Positions 26,861 through 35,771 are shown, numbered from the stretch's first letter. The stretch is 64,000 nucleotides of DNA from Chryseobacterium sp. OSA05B (GCF_019970065.1 NZ_JAHXYH010000001.1:620001-684000); one strand, 5' to 3'. Notes: a model not told the origin generated them from the sequence alone. Numbers and translations are program-made.

Positions 26861-27991
26861 ATGGCTGTTTATATCCTAAGCAATCGTAAGATCGTTCGCC
26901 ATAAGGGTGAAAAAATAGACTCATTTTCCAATGATGAATACTCTATTCCCAATTTCAGGATCGCAAAATGTGATTTTGACACCTACAAAGAGCCTACCGC
27001 AGCAGCCAAAAAGAAGAAAGATTACACCAACAGAAATATTTTAAACTACAAATTATTTTCTGAGCCTGAAAAACAGGGCTATCAGGATGTTCTGGAAGTT
27101 TTACAGAACGAAAAAGGAATTAAAAAATCGGCACTTACAGCCAATAATCTCGGCGGAACCCAGCGAATGTTCTATGAACTCTATAAGAATATGTCTTCCA
27201 CAAAAGACCGAAGTGATGTTCTGATCTTTATCCATGGATATGCCTATGATTTTGATGATGAATTAAAAGCCATCATTGATCTTAAAAAGCTGTTTATTGA
27301 CAATCCGGCATCGCCTGTTGAACACATTCTGTTTGTAAGCTGGCCGGCTTCGAGTAGTATTGTTCCCCTCACTTATTTTGATGATAAGGCATCAAGCATC
27401 AATTCAGGATCATCACTGATGAGACTGTTTTATTTTTACACCCAATTTTTAAAAGACATTTTTTCTAACCGGGATCTGGCTCCCTGCAATCAGAGGATAC
27501 ATCTGATGGCCCATTCTATGGGAAACAGAGTGCTGCAAAGTATGCTGTACAGCTTAAAAAAGGAAAATATTCTGCGTGTGATTGATCAGGTACTCCTTCT
27601 GAACGCCGATGTGACGTATAAAGTATTTGAAGATTCCGAAGATTCTTTCAATAAACTGCCGCTACTGGCGAATCGCGTTTCTATTTATTTAAACAGAAAA
27701 GATACCATATTGGGAATTTCACAGTTCACCAAAAACATTCTGACTCCGAGGTTGGGTAAAAACGGACCGGGCGATCTTGAAAAGTTCAAAGATATTGTTT
27801 CCGTCATCGACTGCACTTTCGCAGAAGATGATGTGCTGAACAGTTTTAAATATGAAGTGGGAAACCATTGGGGATACCTTTCCAGTTCTATGGTACAAAA
27901 GGATATTTACCAGAATTTACATGGTGTGGACCGGAACCTAATCACCGGAAGATCAAAGAATAACGAGAATACATTTACAATTATTTCTTAA
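26861..27991 (+). CDS. Alpha/beta hydrolase, DUF900-like
   Basis: The product is 376 residues with no signal peptide. After a variable N-terminal 120 residues, the hydrolase core shows VLIFIHGYAYDFDDEL (oxyanion region) and the nucleophile elbow LMAHSMGNRVLQ (Ser near residue 220). The length and the HGY/HSMGNRV motifs match the DUF900 group of esterase-like proteins. A C-terminal His in GNHWGYLSS could complete the triad. It is flanked by the divergent glnS and a gene-poor region; the substrate is unknown. Confidence 0.75.
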   Translation: MAVYILSNRKIVRHKGEKIDSFSNDEYSIPNFRIAKCDFDTYKEPTAAAKKKKDYTNRNILNYKLFSEPEKQGYQDVLEVLQNEKGIKKSALTANNLGGTQRMFYELYKNMSSTKDRSDVLIFIHGYAYDFDDELKAIIDLKKLFIDNPASPVEHILFVSWPASSSIVPLTYFDDKASSINSGSSLMRLFYFYTQFLKDIFSNRDLAPCNQRIHLMAHSMGNRVLQSMLYSLKKENILRVIDQVLLLNADVTYKVFEDSEDSFNKLPLLANRVSIYLNRKDTILGISQFTKNILTPRLGKNGPGDLEKFKDIVSVIDCTFAEDDVLNSFKYEVGNHWGYLSSSMVQKDIYQNLHGVDRNLITGRSKNNENTFTIIS

Positions 27992-28451
27992 CAATATATT
28001 AAAAAAAAGGCCATGAGATGAATCATATGTTAAACTTTAAACCTGTGTTTAAATTGGCACAAAGATTGTAAATTTTCATTAAACAGAGAAATACAAATTT
28101 TATCATGAGAAGAATAAAAAGCAAGTTTTCTTACTTATTGAATTATATTAAGAAAGCAATTTTCGTAAAAGACGTGATTTAATTGAAAATTATTAACCCT
28201 TAAAAAAACAAAGGCTATCCGACCCTAATACTACTTTTACCCCTACTTTCGAATACCCTGCTATCTTCCATATTAATTTCTGGAAGTATATTTTCATTTT
28301 ATATTATTCACACCTTTTTTCAGGTACATAAAAATACATCACACAATCCACAAGTCCCAGATGGGTGAATTTAGTTAATTTACGTTAAATTTTTGTATAA
28401 TAAAAAAAAGAGATTGATATTTACTATACCAATCCAATAAAAATCTTTATT
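27992..28451. other. Intergenic region with little recognisable content
   Basis: The stretch is very AT-rich. Apart from the possible 25-codon ORF at 28105-28182 I see no gene, RNA or strong promoter. The bases just before the small GG-leader peptide (28395-28440) are AT-rich but contain no clear TTG-N20-TAnnTTTG pair. Confidence 0.5.
28105..28182 (+). CDS. Possible 25-residue basic peptide
   Basis: ATG 28105 to TAA 28180-28182 encodes 25 residues beginning MRRIKSKFSYLLNYIKKAI. It has eight Lys/Arg or aromatic anchor positions spaced as in an amphipathic helix and a net charge of about +6. There is no recognisable ribosome-binding site, and a 25-codon ORF can easily arise by chance, but it lies in an otherwise empty AT-rich region 270 bases before the GG-leader peptide. 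Function unknown. Confidence 0.3.
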   Translation: MRRIKSKFSYLLNYIKKAIFVKDVI

Positions 28452-28616
28452 ATGAAAAATCAAACCGACAACATGAGAAAACTAAAAAAGGGTGAATTAA
28501 AAACCATCAAAGGAGGAATTGTCCCGATCGGCTGCGATAGCTGGGACCCAAGAAAAAGATGCTGCAGAGCATGGGATGATGAACACATGAACAATCCTGT
28601 ATGCCCTGAGCTTTAA
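28452..28616 (+). CDS. Bacteriocin-like double-glycine leader peptide, Cys-rich core
   Basis: This 54-residue ORF has a leader MRKLKKGELKTIKGG (residues 8-22) that fits the double-glycine type: charged/hydrophobic alternation L-x-x-x-E-L-K-x-I-x-GG ending at Gly21-Gly22. The 32-residue core starts IVPIGCDSWD and contains four cysteines (28, 37, 38, 51) and two tryptophans. Such leaders are cut by C39-peptidase ABC exporters as the peptide is secreted. Chryseobacterium genomes carry many bacteriocin-like peptides of this kind. No exporter, immunity or modifying gene is in the window, so it is an orphan. ATG 28473 is an alternative start. Confidence 0.7.
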   Translation: MKNQTDNMRKLKKGELKTIKGGIVPIGCDSWDPRKRCCRAWDDEHMNNPVCPEL

Positions 28617-28625
28617 TTCATCTTC

Positions 28626-29633
28626 TTAGATCGTTTTAAACCTGAGCAGTTCATTGCTCAATTCTAAGCTAGATTCAAAATTATTGACAAATAAAGATCC
28701 GGTGCCCAAACCTTGCGGCATCGGACTTTTTTTGGTGAAAGTATACTGTGCGATGGCATTAAGCCCAATATTGCTTTCCAGGGCTGAAGTGATCCACCAT
28801 CCGATATTCTGTTCTTCTGCCAGAGAAATCCATTCGTCTGAACCTGCAAAACCGCCAACCAGCGCCGGCTTCAGAATAATATATTGTGGTTTGATAGCTT
28901 CCAAAAGTTTTTTCTTTTCGGCAAGATCTGTAATCCCAATCAATTCCTCATCCAAAGCGATAGGAGTTGGAGCCACCGCACATAATGATGCCATATCTTT
29001 CCAATTCCCTGCTTTAATAGGCTGTTCAATAGAATGAATATGAAGGTCGGCAAGCTGCTGTAAAACGATCCCAGCCTCTTCCCTGCTGAACCCGCCGTTG
29101 GCATCTACGCGAAGTTCCAGCTGATCTTTTGAAAACTTCTCTCTTAATTTCTGAAGAACCTTATGCTCAGATTCCCAATCCACTCCGATCTTCAGTTTGA
29201 TGCAATGAAAACCTTTTTCAAGTTTTTCGCGGATCTGCTCTTCCATATAATGAACATCTCCCATCCAGATCAGTCCATTGATGACAATCGCAGATTTTCC
29301 TTCCGTAAATTCACTTGGGAAATACAGATGATCTCCATGTTTCAGATTCAAAACGGCCTGTTCATATCCGAACCATATGGATGGAAATTCTTTCAGTTCA
29401 TCTTTTAGATACAAAACATCCTGATTGATATTTTCACAAAGCCACTGCAGTTTTTCCTCATAATCCGGCCGGTCATCAAAACTCAATCCTCTGAACACGG
29501 CGCACTCTCCTGTTCCTTTTTTCCCGTTGTCTTCAACTTCTAGAATAAAGGTCTCCTTTTCATGCAAAACGCCGCGAGATGTTCCGCTCGGGCGTTTGAA
29601 TTCTAATAAATATCTGAAATATTTTGCTGTCAT
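28626..29633 (-). CDS. menC: o-Succinylbenzoate synthase (enolase superfamily)
   Basis: The protein is 335 residues with an enolase-superfamily capping domain (1-125) and barrel. The barrel holds the expected residues: KLKIG (catalytic Lys region, about 148-152), metal ligands in LRVDANGG, SIEQP and ALDEEL, and the second catalytic Lys in IILKPALVGG. MenC dehydrates SHCHC to o-succinylbenzoate in menaquinone synthesis, the main respiratory quinone of flavobacteria. A dipeptide epimerase is the main alternative, but GVDW and ALDEELIG fit MenC better. Its ATG overlaps the fbp stop by one base, although the two pathways are unrelated. Confidence 0.75.
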   Translation of the reverse strand: MTAKYFRYLLEFKRPSGTSRGVLHEKETFILEVEDNGKKGTGECAVFRGLSFDDRPDYEEKLQWLCENINQDVLYLKDELKEFPSIWFGYEQAVLNLKHGDHLYFPSEFTEGKSAIVINGLIWMGDVHYMEEQIREKLEKGFHCIKLKIGVDWESEHKVLQKLREKFSKDQLELRVDANGGFSREEAGIVLQQLADLHIHSIEQPIKAGNWKDMASLCAVAPTPIALDEELIGITDLAEKKKLLEAIKPQYIILKPALVGGFAGSDEWISLAEEQNIGWWITSALESNIGLNAIAQYTFTKKSPMPQGLGTGSLFVNNFESSLELSNELLRFKTI

Positions 29634-30649
29634 TATTTTACACTGTCGATCCGCATAAACTCCTCTGCTTTTTCCACCATGTTGATGCTTCCGCAGAAAA
29701 ACGGAATTCTCTGGTGAAGCTCTGTAGGTTCTACTTCAAGAATTCTTCTGAATCCGTCTGTGGCTTTTCCTCCGGCCTGTTCAGCAAGGAATGCCATCGG
29801 ATTACATTCATACAGTAATCTCAGTTTTCCGTTCGGAGCCTGAGAATATGAAGGATAAATATAGATTCCTCCTTTCAGCATATTTCTGTGGAAATCTGCC
29901 ACTAAAGAACCGATGTATCTTGAAGTGTAAGGACGGTCTCCTTCTTCCATCTGGCAATACTTAAGATAGTTTTTTACGCCCTGAGGAAATTTGATATAGT
30001 TTCCTTCGTTGATGGAATAAATTTTTCCACTGGTAGGAAATGTCATGTTCGGATGAGAAAGATAGTAAGTTCCCAGTGATGGATCCAGAGTAAATCCGTT
30101 TACTCCATTTCCTGTAGTGTACACAATCATGGTAGAAGAACCGTAGATCACATATCCTGCAGCGATCTGGTTGATTCCTTTTTGAAGGAAATCTTCCAGC
30201 TGAACCGGAGTTCCCGGTTCTGTTACTCTTCTGTAAATAGAGAAAATAGTTCCTACGGATACGTTGACATCGATATTTGAAGATCCGTCCAAAGGATCGA
30301 TCAGTACTACATATTTACTTAAATGACCATTTTCACCACACTTAATGTCAATAAAATCATCATTTTCCTCAGAAGCAATACCACAAACCACCTCTCTCTG
30401 AGACAAAGCCGTAATAAAAATTTCATTGGCAATCACATCTAGTTTCTGCTGTTCTTCCCCCTGAATATTCTGGTTGCCGGCAGCTCCTGTAATATCTACA
30501 ATTCCGGCTTTATTTACTTCTCTGTTTACCACTTTCGAAGCCAATCTTATAGCGCTCAGTAGACGGGAAAATTCACCCGTAGAATACTGAAAATCGTCCT
30601 GCTTATCTATAAGAAATTCTCCTAAAGTCTGTAATGGTTGATTTGACAT
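29633..30649 (-). CDS. fbp: Fructose-1,6-bisphosphatase, class I
   Basis: The enzyme has 338 residues and dephosphorylates fructose 1,6-bisphosphate in gluconeogenesis. The class I signature [22 protein letters not shown] (metal-binding DPLDGSSN at about residues 117-124) is present, with GIASEENDD upstream and the C-terminal [20 protein letters not shown], which binds substrate phosphate. The length is normal. It is the first gene of a two-gene unit with menC. Confidence 0.95.
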   Translation of the reverse strand: MSNQPLQTLGEFLIDKQDDFQYSTGEFSRLLSAIRLASKVVNREVNKAGIVDITGAAGNQNIQGEEQQKLDVIANEIFITALSQREVVCGIASEENDDFIDIKCGENGHLSKYVVLIDPLDGSSNIDVNVSVGTIFSIYRRVTEPGTPVQLEDFLQKGINQIAAGYVIYGSSTMIVYTTGNGVNGFTLDPSLGTYYLSHPNMTFPTSGKIYSINEGNYIKFPQGVKNYLKYCQMEEGDRPYTSRYIGSLVADFHRNMLKGGIYIYPSYSQAPNGKLRLLYECNPMAFLAEQAGGKATDGFRRILEVEPTELHQRIPFFCGSINMVEKAEEFMRIDSVK

Positions 30650-30909
30650 ATTTTTCTTTTTACGTTTTCCCCAAATTTCGGAAAATTTATCGGAGAAATA
30701 AAGCTTTTATTACAAAAGACCTTAACCACTGTATACCAATACAATACAAATACACCCATCGGGTACGCTTAAATTTTTTATTACATTATTAATCCCCATT
30801 TGATGACAATAAATCAATAAAATTCTGATAATCCTCATCAAGTCTCAATTTTAATAAAATCTTAATTTCTTCCAATCGCCGGATACTTTCATATCTCGTT
30901 GTAAATTTA

Positions 30910-30917
30910 TAATTTTG
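30910..30917 (+). promoter_or_regulatory. Probable -7 box upstream of aspartate kinase
   Basis: TAATTTTG matches TAnnTTTG and lies 57 bases before the lysC ATG; the -33 triplet is not a perfect TTG. Otherwise the 30650-30974 gap holds no gene. Confidence 0.4.
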
Positions 30918-30974
30918 ACCTCCGTAAAAAACTCATGTAATTTTTAATCTAACAATTTTATTTTAAACAAATTA

Positions 30975-32213
30975 ATGAAAATTTTCAAGTTTGGTGGAGC
31001 ATCTGTGAAAGATGCCGAAAGTGTAAAAAATGTGTCTATGGTTTTACAAAGCCAGGGATTTGCTAAGTGTTTGCTGGTTATTTCAGCAATGGGCAAGACG
31101 ACGAATGAATTGGAAAAGGTTGTAGAACTTTATTTCAAGAAGGATAACTATCAAACTGAGATTGAAAAGATAAAACGAAAACACATTGAGATTGCGGAAG
31201 GTCTGTTTCCTGAAAACCATGCCGTTTTTGCTGAGATCAATGTATTTTTCGATGACATCGATTCTTTTTTACGAAGAAACAAATCTCCCAATTACAGCTT
31301 TGTCTATGACCAGGTGGTAAGCTGCGGGGAAATGATCTCTACAAAAATCTTAAGTGAGTACCTGAACGAAATTCAGTTTACCAATCAATGGCTGGATGCC
31401 AGAGATTATATCAAAACCGATAATTCTTACAGAGAAGGTACGGTAGACTGGGCAAAAACAGAAGAATTTATTGCAACTTTAAATCCTGAAATCTGCTATG
31501 TAACGCAGGGATTCATTGGGTCTGATGATAATAACTTCACTGTTACTTTAGGAAGAGAAGGTTCCGATTATTCTGCCGCTATTTTCGCTTACTGCCTTAA
31601 TGCGGATGCCATGACGATCTGGAAAGATGTACCGGGAGTAATGACCGGAGATCCTAGAAAATTCAGTGATGTGACTCTTCTTTCCAATATTTCTTATGAG
31701 GAAGCAATCGAATTGGCTTATTACGGAGCCAGTGTGATTCACCCTAAAACCTTACAGCCCCTTCAGCAAAAAGCAATTCCTTTTTATGTAAAATCTTTCG
31801 TAGATCCTACCAAAGAAGGAACTAAAGTAGGAGCTTCAGACCACAATCAGCACGAAGAATCCTATATTTTAAAAGAAAATCAGGTCCTGCTAAAAATATC
31901 AACAAGAGACTTCTCATTCATTGCAGAAGATCATATGAGTCTTATTTTCGGGTACCTTTCCAAATATAAAATCAAAGTATCTCTGATGCAGAATTCTGCT
32001 ATCTCACTGGCTTTATGTCTGGAAGATAAATTTGACCATGTAGATGAGCTTAATGAAGAACTTCAAAAAATATTTAAAACCAAAGCTGTTAAAAATGTAT
32101 CTTTATTCACAGTAAGAAATGCGAAAATGGATCATATTGACAAATTTTACCAGGAAAAAAATGTATTATTGGAACAGATTTCTAAAAATACGGTTCAAAT
32201 GGTAACACAATAA
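30975..32213 (+). CDS. lysC: Aspartate kinase
   Basis: The product is 412 residues and phosphorylates aspartate, the first step toward lysine, threonine and methionine. The N-terminal KFGGASVKDAESVKNV replaces the usual KFGGTS, a common variant in Bacteroidota. The kinase motifs VTLGREGSDYSAAIFAYCL and WKDVPGVMTGDPR are intact, as is GASVIHPKTLQP. The C-terminal part (about 290-400) contains ACT-type regulatory domains (LLKISTRDFSFIAEDHM). It is a monofunctional enzyme, without homoserine dehydrogenase. The acyltransferase gene follows after 22 bases. Confidence 0.93.
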   Translation: MKIFKFGGASVKDAESVKNVSMVLQSQGFAKCLLVISAMGKTTNELEKVVELYFKKDNYQTEIEKIKRKHIEIAEGLFPENHAVFAEINVFFDDIDSFLRRNKSPNYSFVYDQVVSCGEMISTKILSEYLNEIQFTNQWLDARDYIKTDNSYREGTVDWAKTEEFIATLNPEICYVTQGFIGSDDNNFTVTLGREGSDYSAAIFAYCLNADAMTIWKDVPGVMTGDPRKFSDVTLLSNISYEEAIELAYYGASVIHPKTLQPLQQKAIPFYVKSFVDPTKEGTKVGASDHNQHEESYILKENQVLLKISTRDFSFIAEDHMSLIFGYLSKYKIKVSLMQNSAISLALCLEDKFDHVDELNEELQKIFKTKAVKNVSLFTVRNAKMDHIDKFYQEKNVLLEQISKNTVQMVTQ

Positions 32214-32235
32214 TTTTAACTGCGACTAAACACAT

Positions 32236-34077
32236 ATGAGTTTAATTTCGAAAAACGATCTTATCACAGCTTCCGGCTTAAGCAAAATCGGGTTCCTGAA
32301 AAACCCGGTAGCATCTGCCGTGATGAGCATTGCCAAAATAAATGAAGTTAATAGATTATACGATAAACTAAAAGATAAAGAAGGCAAAGACTTTTTCGAC
32401 TCATTTGTAAGAGAAAGAAACTTAAGTTATATCGCTTTTGAGGAAGATCTTGCAAAAGTTCCCAAAACGGGACCGTTCATTCTGGTTTCGAATCATCCGC
32501 TGGGTGCCATCGACGGAATTTTAATGTGCAAGATCCTCTCGGAAGTACGTCCAGATTTTAAGGTGATGGGAAATTTCCTTCTGGAAAAGATCAAACCTAT
32601 GGAACCGTACGTGATTTCTGTGAATCCTTTTGAAAACAGAAAAGAAGCATATAGCAGTACTTCCGGCATGCGTGAAACCCTGAAACACCTTCAGAACGGA
32701 GGTTGTGTTGGTATTTTCCCTGCTGGCGAAGTTTCCAATAAAAATAATCCTTACGGAGAAATTCTCGACAGAGAATGGGAGAAACCCGCTCTTAAGCTGA
32801 TCAGAATGGCTAAAGTACCGGTAGTTCCTTTGTATTTTCATGCTAAAAACAGTCGCCTTTTTTATCAGGTGGCCAAGCTTCATCCAAGTTTACAGACGCT
32901 GATGCTTCCTGCCGAAATGATGAATGACAGGGAGAAACCAATCAGAATCAGAATCGGAAAACCCATCACGGTGAAAGCAATGGATGAAAGTGAGACCATT
33001 GAAGAGCTTGGTGAGTTTCTGAAGCGTAAAGTGTATATGATGAAATCTTACTACGAAAAGAGAAAATCATTAGCACAAAGCATCAATCTTAAAAATTTAA
33101 CGGTCAAATTTCCTCTTTTAAAAGAAGAAAACATCGTTCAGAACATCATTGATGAAACTCCTAAAGAAGACATTCTTAAGGATATCAACAGACTGAAAGG
33201 AACTGATAAAATGCTTTTCAGTAACGGAAACTACGAGATTTATTTCACGACTTACGAGGAAATCCCTTCTGTCATGAGAGAAATCGGGCGTCAGAGAGAG
33301 CTCACTTTCCGTGCTGTAGGTGAAGGAAGTAATCTTCCGTTTGATCTGGATGAATATGATAAGCATTATCATCACCTTTTTCTTTGGGACAGCAGTGCGG
33401 AGAAACTTGCCGGAGCCTACAGAATGGCTTTGGGTAAAGAGGTTATGAAGAAATACGGGATCAAAGGATTCTATACAAGCTCTTTATTTGAGTTTGAGCA
33501 GGATATCCACCCGTTCTTCAAGAAAGTAATCGAAATGGGCCGCGCCTACATCTGTGAAGAATATCAGCAGAAACCACTCCCGCTTTTCCTTTTATGGAGA
33601 GGAATTGTGCATGTATGTTTAAGAAATTCCGACCATAAATTTTTAATGGGTGGCGTAAGTATTTCCAATAAATTCTCAGAATTCTCGAAATCTCTGATGA
33701 TTGAATTCATGCGTTCCAATTATTTTGATTCCGCAGTTGCACAATATATTACGCCTAAAAATGAGTATAAAGTAAAGTTGCGTGACAGGGATAAAAATAT
33801 CTTTTTTGAGGAAATGGAGTCTGACCTTAATAAGCTGGACAAGATCATTGATGACCTTGAACCTGAATTAAGGCTGCCTGTTCTGATCAAAAAGTACATC
33901 AAGCAGAATGCAAAAGTAATTGCTTTTAATGTAGACCCGAACTTCAATGATGCCATCGACGGATTGATGTATATCCGGATCAGCGATCTTCCCGAAAGCA
34001 CGATCAAGCCTGTATTGGAGGAGATGAGCGATCATATCAGAAAAGAACAGGAAAATAATTCGGCTGAAAATCAGTAA
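32236..34077 (+). CDS. olsF: OlsF-type fused acyltransferase (ornithine/amino lipid synthesis)
   Basis: The protein is 613 residues and fuses two domains. The N-terminal PlsC-like O-acyltransferase (about 60-280) shows SNHPLGAIDG (HX4D, about residues 85-94), GIFPAGEVS and VPLYFHAKNSR. The C-terminal OlsB-like GNAT N-acyltransferase (about 340-560) shows LTFRAVGEGSN, FLWDSSAEKLAGAYRM and LGKEVMKKYG. This order matches OlsF, which makes ornithine lipids in Serratia; flavobacterial homologues have been reported to do the same. Glycine or serine lipids are alternatives (GlsA/GlsB-type). It probably follows lysC in one transcript. Confidence 0.85.
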   Translation: MSLISKNDLITASGLSKIGFLKNPVASAVMSIAKINEVNRLYDKLKDKEGKDFFDSFVRERNLSYIAFEEDLAKVPKTGPFILVSNHPLGAIDGILMCKILSEVRPDFKVMGNFLLEKIKPMEPYVISVNPFENRKEAYSSTSGMRETLKHLQNGGCVGIFPAGEVSNKNNPYGEILDREWEKPALKLIRMAKVPVVPLYFHAKNSRLFYQVAKLHPSLQTLMLPAEMMNDREKPIRIRIGKPITVKAMDESETIEELGEFLKRKVYMMKSYYEKRKSLAQSINLKNLTVKFPLLKEENIVQNIIDETPKEDILKDINRLKGTDKMLFSNGNYEIYFTTYEEIPSVMREIGRQRELTFRAVGEGSNLPFDLDEYDKHYHHLFLWDSSAEKLAGAYRMALGKEVMKKYGIKGFYTSSLFEFEQDIHPFFKKVIEMGRAYICEEYQQKPLPLFLLWRGIVHVCLRNSDHKFLMGGVSISNKFSEFSKSLMIEFMRSNYFDSAVAQYITPKNEYKVKLRDRDKNIFFEEMESDLNKLDKIIDDLEPELRLPVLIKKYIKQNAKVIAFNVDPNFNDAIDGLMYIRISDLPESTIKPVLEEMSDHIRKEQENNSAENQ

Positions 34078-34112
34078 GTTTTATTTTTATTAAAAAAAAG
34101 TACGGTGAATAC

Positions 34113-34143
34113 TTGCTTCATATGGGAAAACTTACTACTTTTG
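34113..34143 (+). promoter_or_regulatory. Promoter of tRNA-Phe copy 1
   Basis: TTG (34113-34115) and TACTTTTG (34136-34143) with a 20-base spacer form a full Bacteroidota promoter about 40 bases before the tRNA. Confidence 0.75.
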
Positions 34144-34184
34144 CATCACTTTAAAACAACGAAGTAAGTCAACAAAAATATAAT

Positions 34185-34257
34185 GGTTTCTTAGCTCAGT
34201 TGGTAGAGCAATGGATTGAAAATCCATGTGTCCCTGGTTCGATTCCTGGAGAAACCA
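34185..34257 (+). tRNA. tRNA-Phe (GAA), copy 1
   Basis: A 73-base cloverleaf: acceptor arms GGTTTCT and AGAAACC, D arm with AGCTCAGTTGGTAGAGC, anticodon loop TTGAAAA between ATGGA and TCCAT (anticodon GAA), T arm CCTGG-TTCGATT-CCTGG. The discriminator is A and CCA is not encoded. It is identical to the copy at 35698-35770. Confidence 0.97.
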
Positions 34258-34261
34258 CTTT

Positions 34262-34292
34262 AAAACCTCTAATTCATTTTAGAGGTTTTTTT
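34262..34292 (+). terminator. Terminator after tRNA-Phe copy 1
   Basis: Arms aaaacctct (34262-34270) and agaggtttt (34281-34289) with a T run directly follow the tRNA. Confidence 0.8.
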
Positions 34293-34683
34293 GTGCTTAT
34301 TAATTATGACATTTTCTATTTTTTGATCGTCTGCAATATTTGGGGAACAAATAAAGTTTTTACCACGCAAAGAAGAAGTCAATTTCATTGATCCTGATGA
34401 AGGGAATGGATACAGATTATGTAATTTTAATATTTCACGCAGATTATGGAGATTTGCAAATTCTTACTTTTACAAATCTGCTTTATACGCATCATCTGCT
34501 TGAAGAAAAATCCCAACCATCAAGATTCTCTTAAGCTTTTAAGAATATTAAGTTTTAGCTTTGCTTTAAGACGTCCAACTTAAAAAAATATACGTAAGAT
34601 TTCCACCTGTAATACATTTTATACTTGGGAATGTAATATTTTTATACATTTACGCCACCAAACTATAATCAAATTCAAAATAC
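34293..34683. repeat. Gene-free region with cacgcagat-type repeat remnants
   Basis: No ORF of substance. The piece 34430-34505 contains tttcacgcagattatggaga and aatctgctttatacgcatc strings, related to the repeat remnant at 50395-50425. A promoter-like pair (TTG near 34626, TACATTTA about 20 bases later) precedes the next gene. Confidence 0.5.
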
Positions 34684-35568
34684 ATGAACAAAAAGATTCG
34701 CTTCCTGACTTTTCTTTTGCTGCTGTTTGCCGTAAAAACATTTTCACAGACCACTGACAACCCTGAACTTCAGAAAATGGCAGATGATGACCAGAATGCA
34801 AGGAAAATAAGTCCAATCAACTGGGAAGTTCTAAGCAAGGAAGACAGCCTGAGACGTGTCAGAATTTTCACGCTATTAAAGGAAGACAAAGTAAAGACCG
34901 CAAAAGACCATTTTAACTCCGGTATCGTGTTTCAACATGGCGGAGATACCATTTCTTCTGGAATGGCAGTCAAAAGCTTTGAAAACGCACTAAAAATGGA
35001 TCCGAGCCTGAATAGATGGTGGTACGCCGCCGCAGTAGACAGAGATCTTATGTACAAAAAGAAGCCTCAGATCTACGGAACACAATTCTTCAAAGATAAA
35101 ACCACCAATGGCAAATGGGCCAGATACAAAATGGATCCTTCAAAAATTACTGATGAACAGAGGAAATATTACCGTGTAGAAACTCTAAAGGAACAAGAAC
35201 AAAAAGAAAGGGAAATGAATCAGACTCCATTAAATGATGCTTACGCTTCTGAAAAATCTGTTGACAAAATCATTAACCTCATTAAATCAGAACATAAAAA
35301 AGGGATCCAGTCTGTATATAATGTCAGTGAAAAGCAGATCAATAGTTTCGGTTACCAGCTGATTCGTGAGAAAAAAACTGATGATGCCTTGAAGATCTTT
35401 AAATTAAATATTCAGCTCTATCCGAAAGCATGGAACACGTATGACAGCTATGGGGAAGCGCTTTTACAAGTAGGACAAAAGAAGGAAGCCTTGGAAAATT
35501 ATAAAAAATCACTGGAGCTGAATCCTGAAAATGAAAATGCAAAGAAAATTTTAAATGAATCCAAATAA
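34684..35568 (+). CDS. Exported DUF6624/TPR-repeat protein
   Basis: The product is 294 residues with a signal peptide (MNKKIRFLTFLLLLFAVKTFSQ). The central part (VQHGGDTISSGMAVKSFENAL, WWYAAAVDRDLMYKKKPQIYGTQF) resembles the DUF6624 family of Bacteroidota, in which a conserved HG...D and D-R-x-x-M-Y-x-K-x-P-Q-x-Y-G-T motif is seen. The C-terminus carries tetratricopeptide repeats (DALKIFKLNIQLYPKAWNTYDSYGEALL, quoted in part). It lies alone between the two tRNA-Phe genes with its own promoter and terminator. The function is unknown. Confidence 0.72.
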   Translation: MNKKIRFLTFLLLLFAVKTFSQTTDNPELQKMADDDQNARKISPINWEVLSKEDSLRRVRIFTLLKEDKVKTAKDHFNSGIVFQHGGDTISSGMAVKSFENALKMDPSLNRWWYAAAVDRDLMYKKKPQIYGTQFFKDKTTNGKWARYKMDPSKITDEQRKYYRVETLKEQEQKEREMNQTPLNDAYASEKSVDKIINLIKSEHKKGIQSVYNVSEKQINSFGYQLIREKKTDDALKIFKLNIQLYPKAWNTYDSYGEALLQVGQKKEALENYKKSLELNPENENAKKILNESK

Positions 35569-35591
35569 CTGACGACCAAATTGTTAAAATA

Positions 35592-35622
35592 AAAAATCGC
35601 CCTACTTAGGGCGATTTTTAAA
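35592..35622 (+). terminator. Terminator after the DUF6624/TPR gene
   Basis: A perfect 12-bp stem (35592-35603 with 35608-35619, core atcgccct) with a four-base loop (actt) and flanking A and T tracts. Confidence 0.85.
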
Positions 35623-35640
35623 AATAAATAATAAAAAAAG

Positions 35641-35671
35641 TTGCGCGGTATTGGAAAATATTATACTTTTG
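35641..35671 (+). promoter_or_regulatory. Promoter of tRNA-Phe copy 2
   Basis: TTG (35641-35643) and TACTTTTG (35664-35671) have a 20-base spacer. The -7 box TACTTTTG is identical to that of the first tRNA-Phe gene. Confidence 0.75.
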
Positions 35672-35697
35672 CACCCACGTTAAACAACGAAACAATT

Positions 35698-35770
35698 GGT
35701 TTCTTAGCTCAGTTGGTAGAGCAATGGATTGAAAATCCATGTGTCCCTGGTTCGATTCCTGGAGAAACCA
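35698..35770 (+). tRNA. tRNA-Phe (GAA), copy 2
   Basis: Identical over all 73 bases to the copy at 34185-34257, with anticodon GAA and no encoded CCA. It lies 130 bases after the TPR gene. Confidence 0.97.
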
Positions 35771-35771
35771 C

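Noticed and set aside
34200..34391. ORF running through tRNA-Phe copy 1 (similar one at 35641)
   Set aside because: Reading frame across a tRNA gene and its terminator; the encoded sequence is repeated only because the tRNA is.
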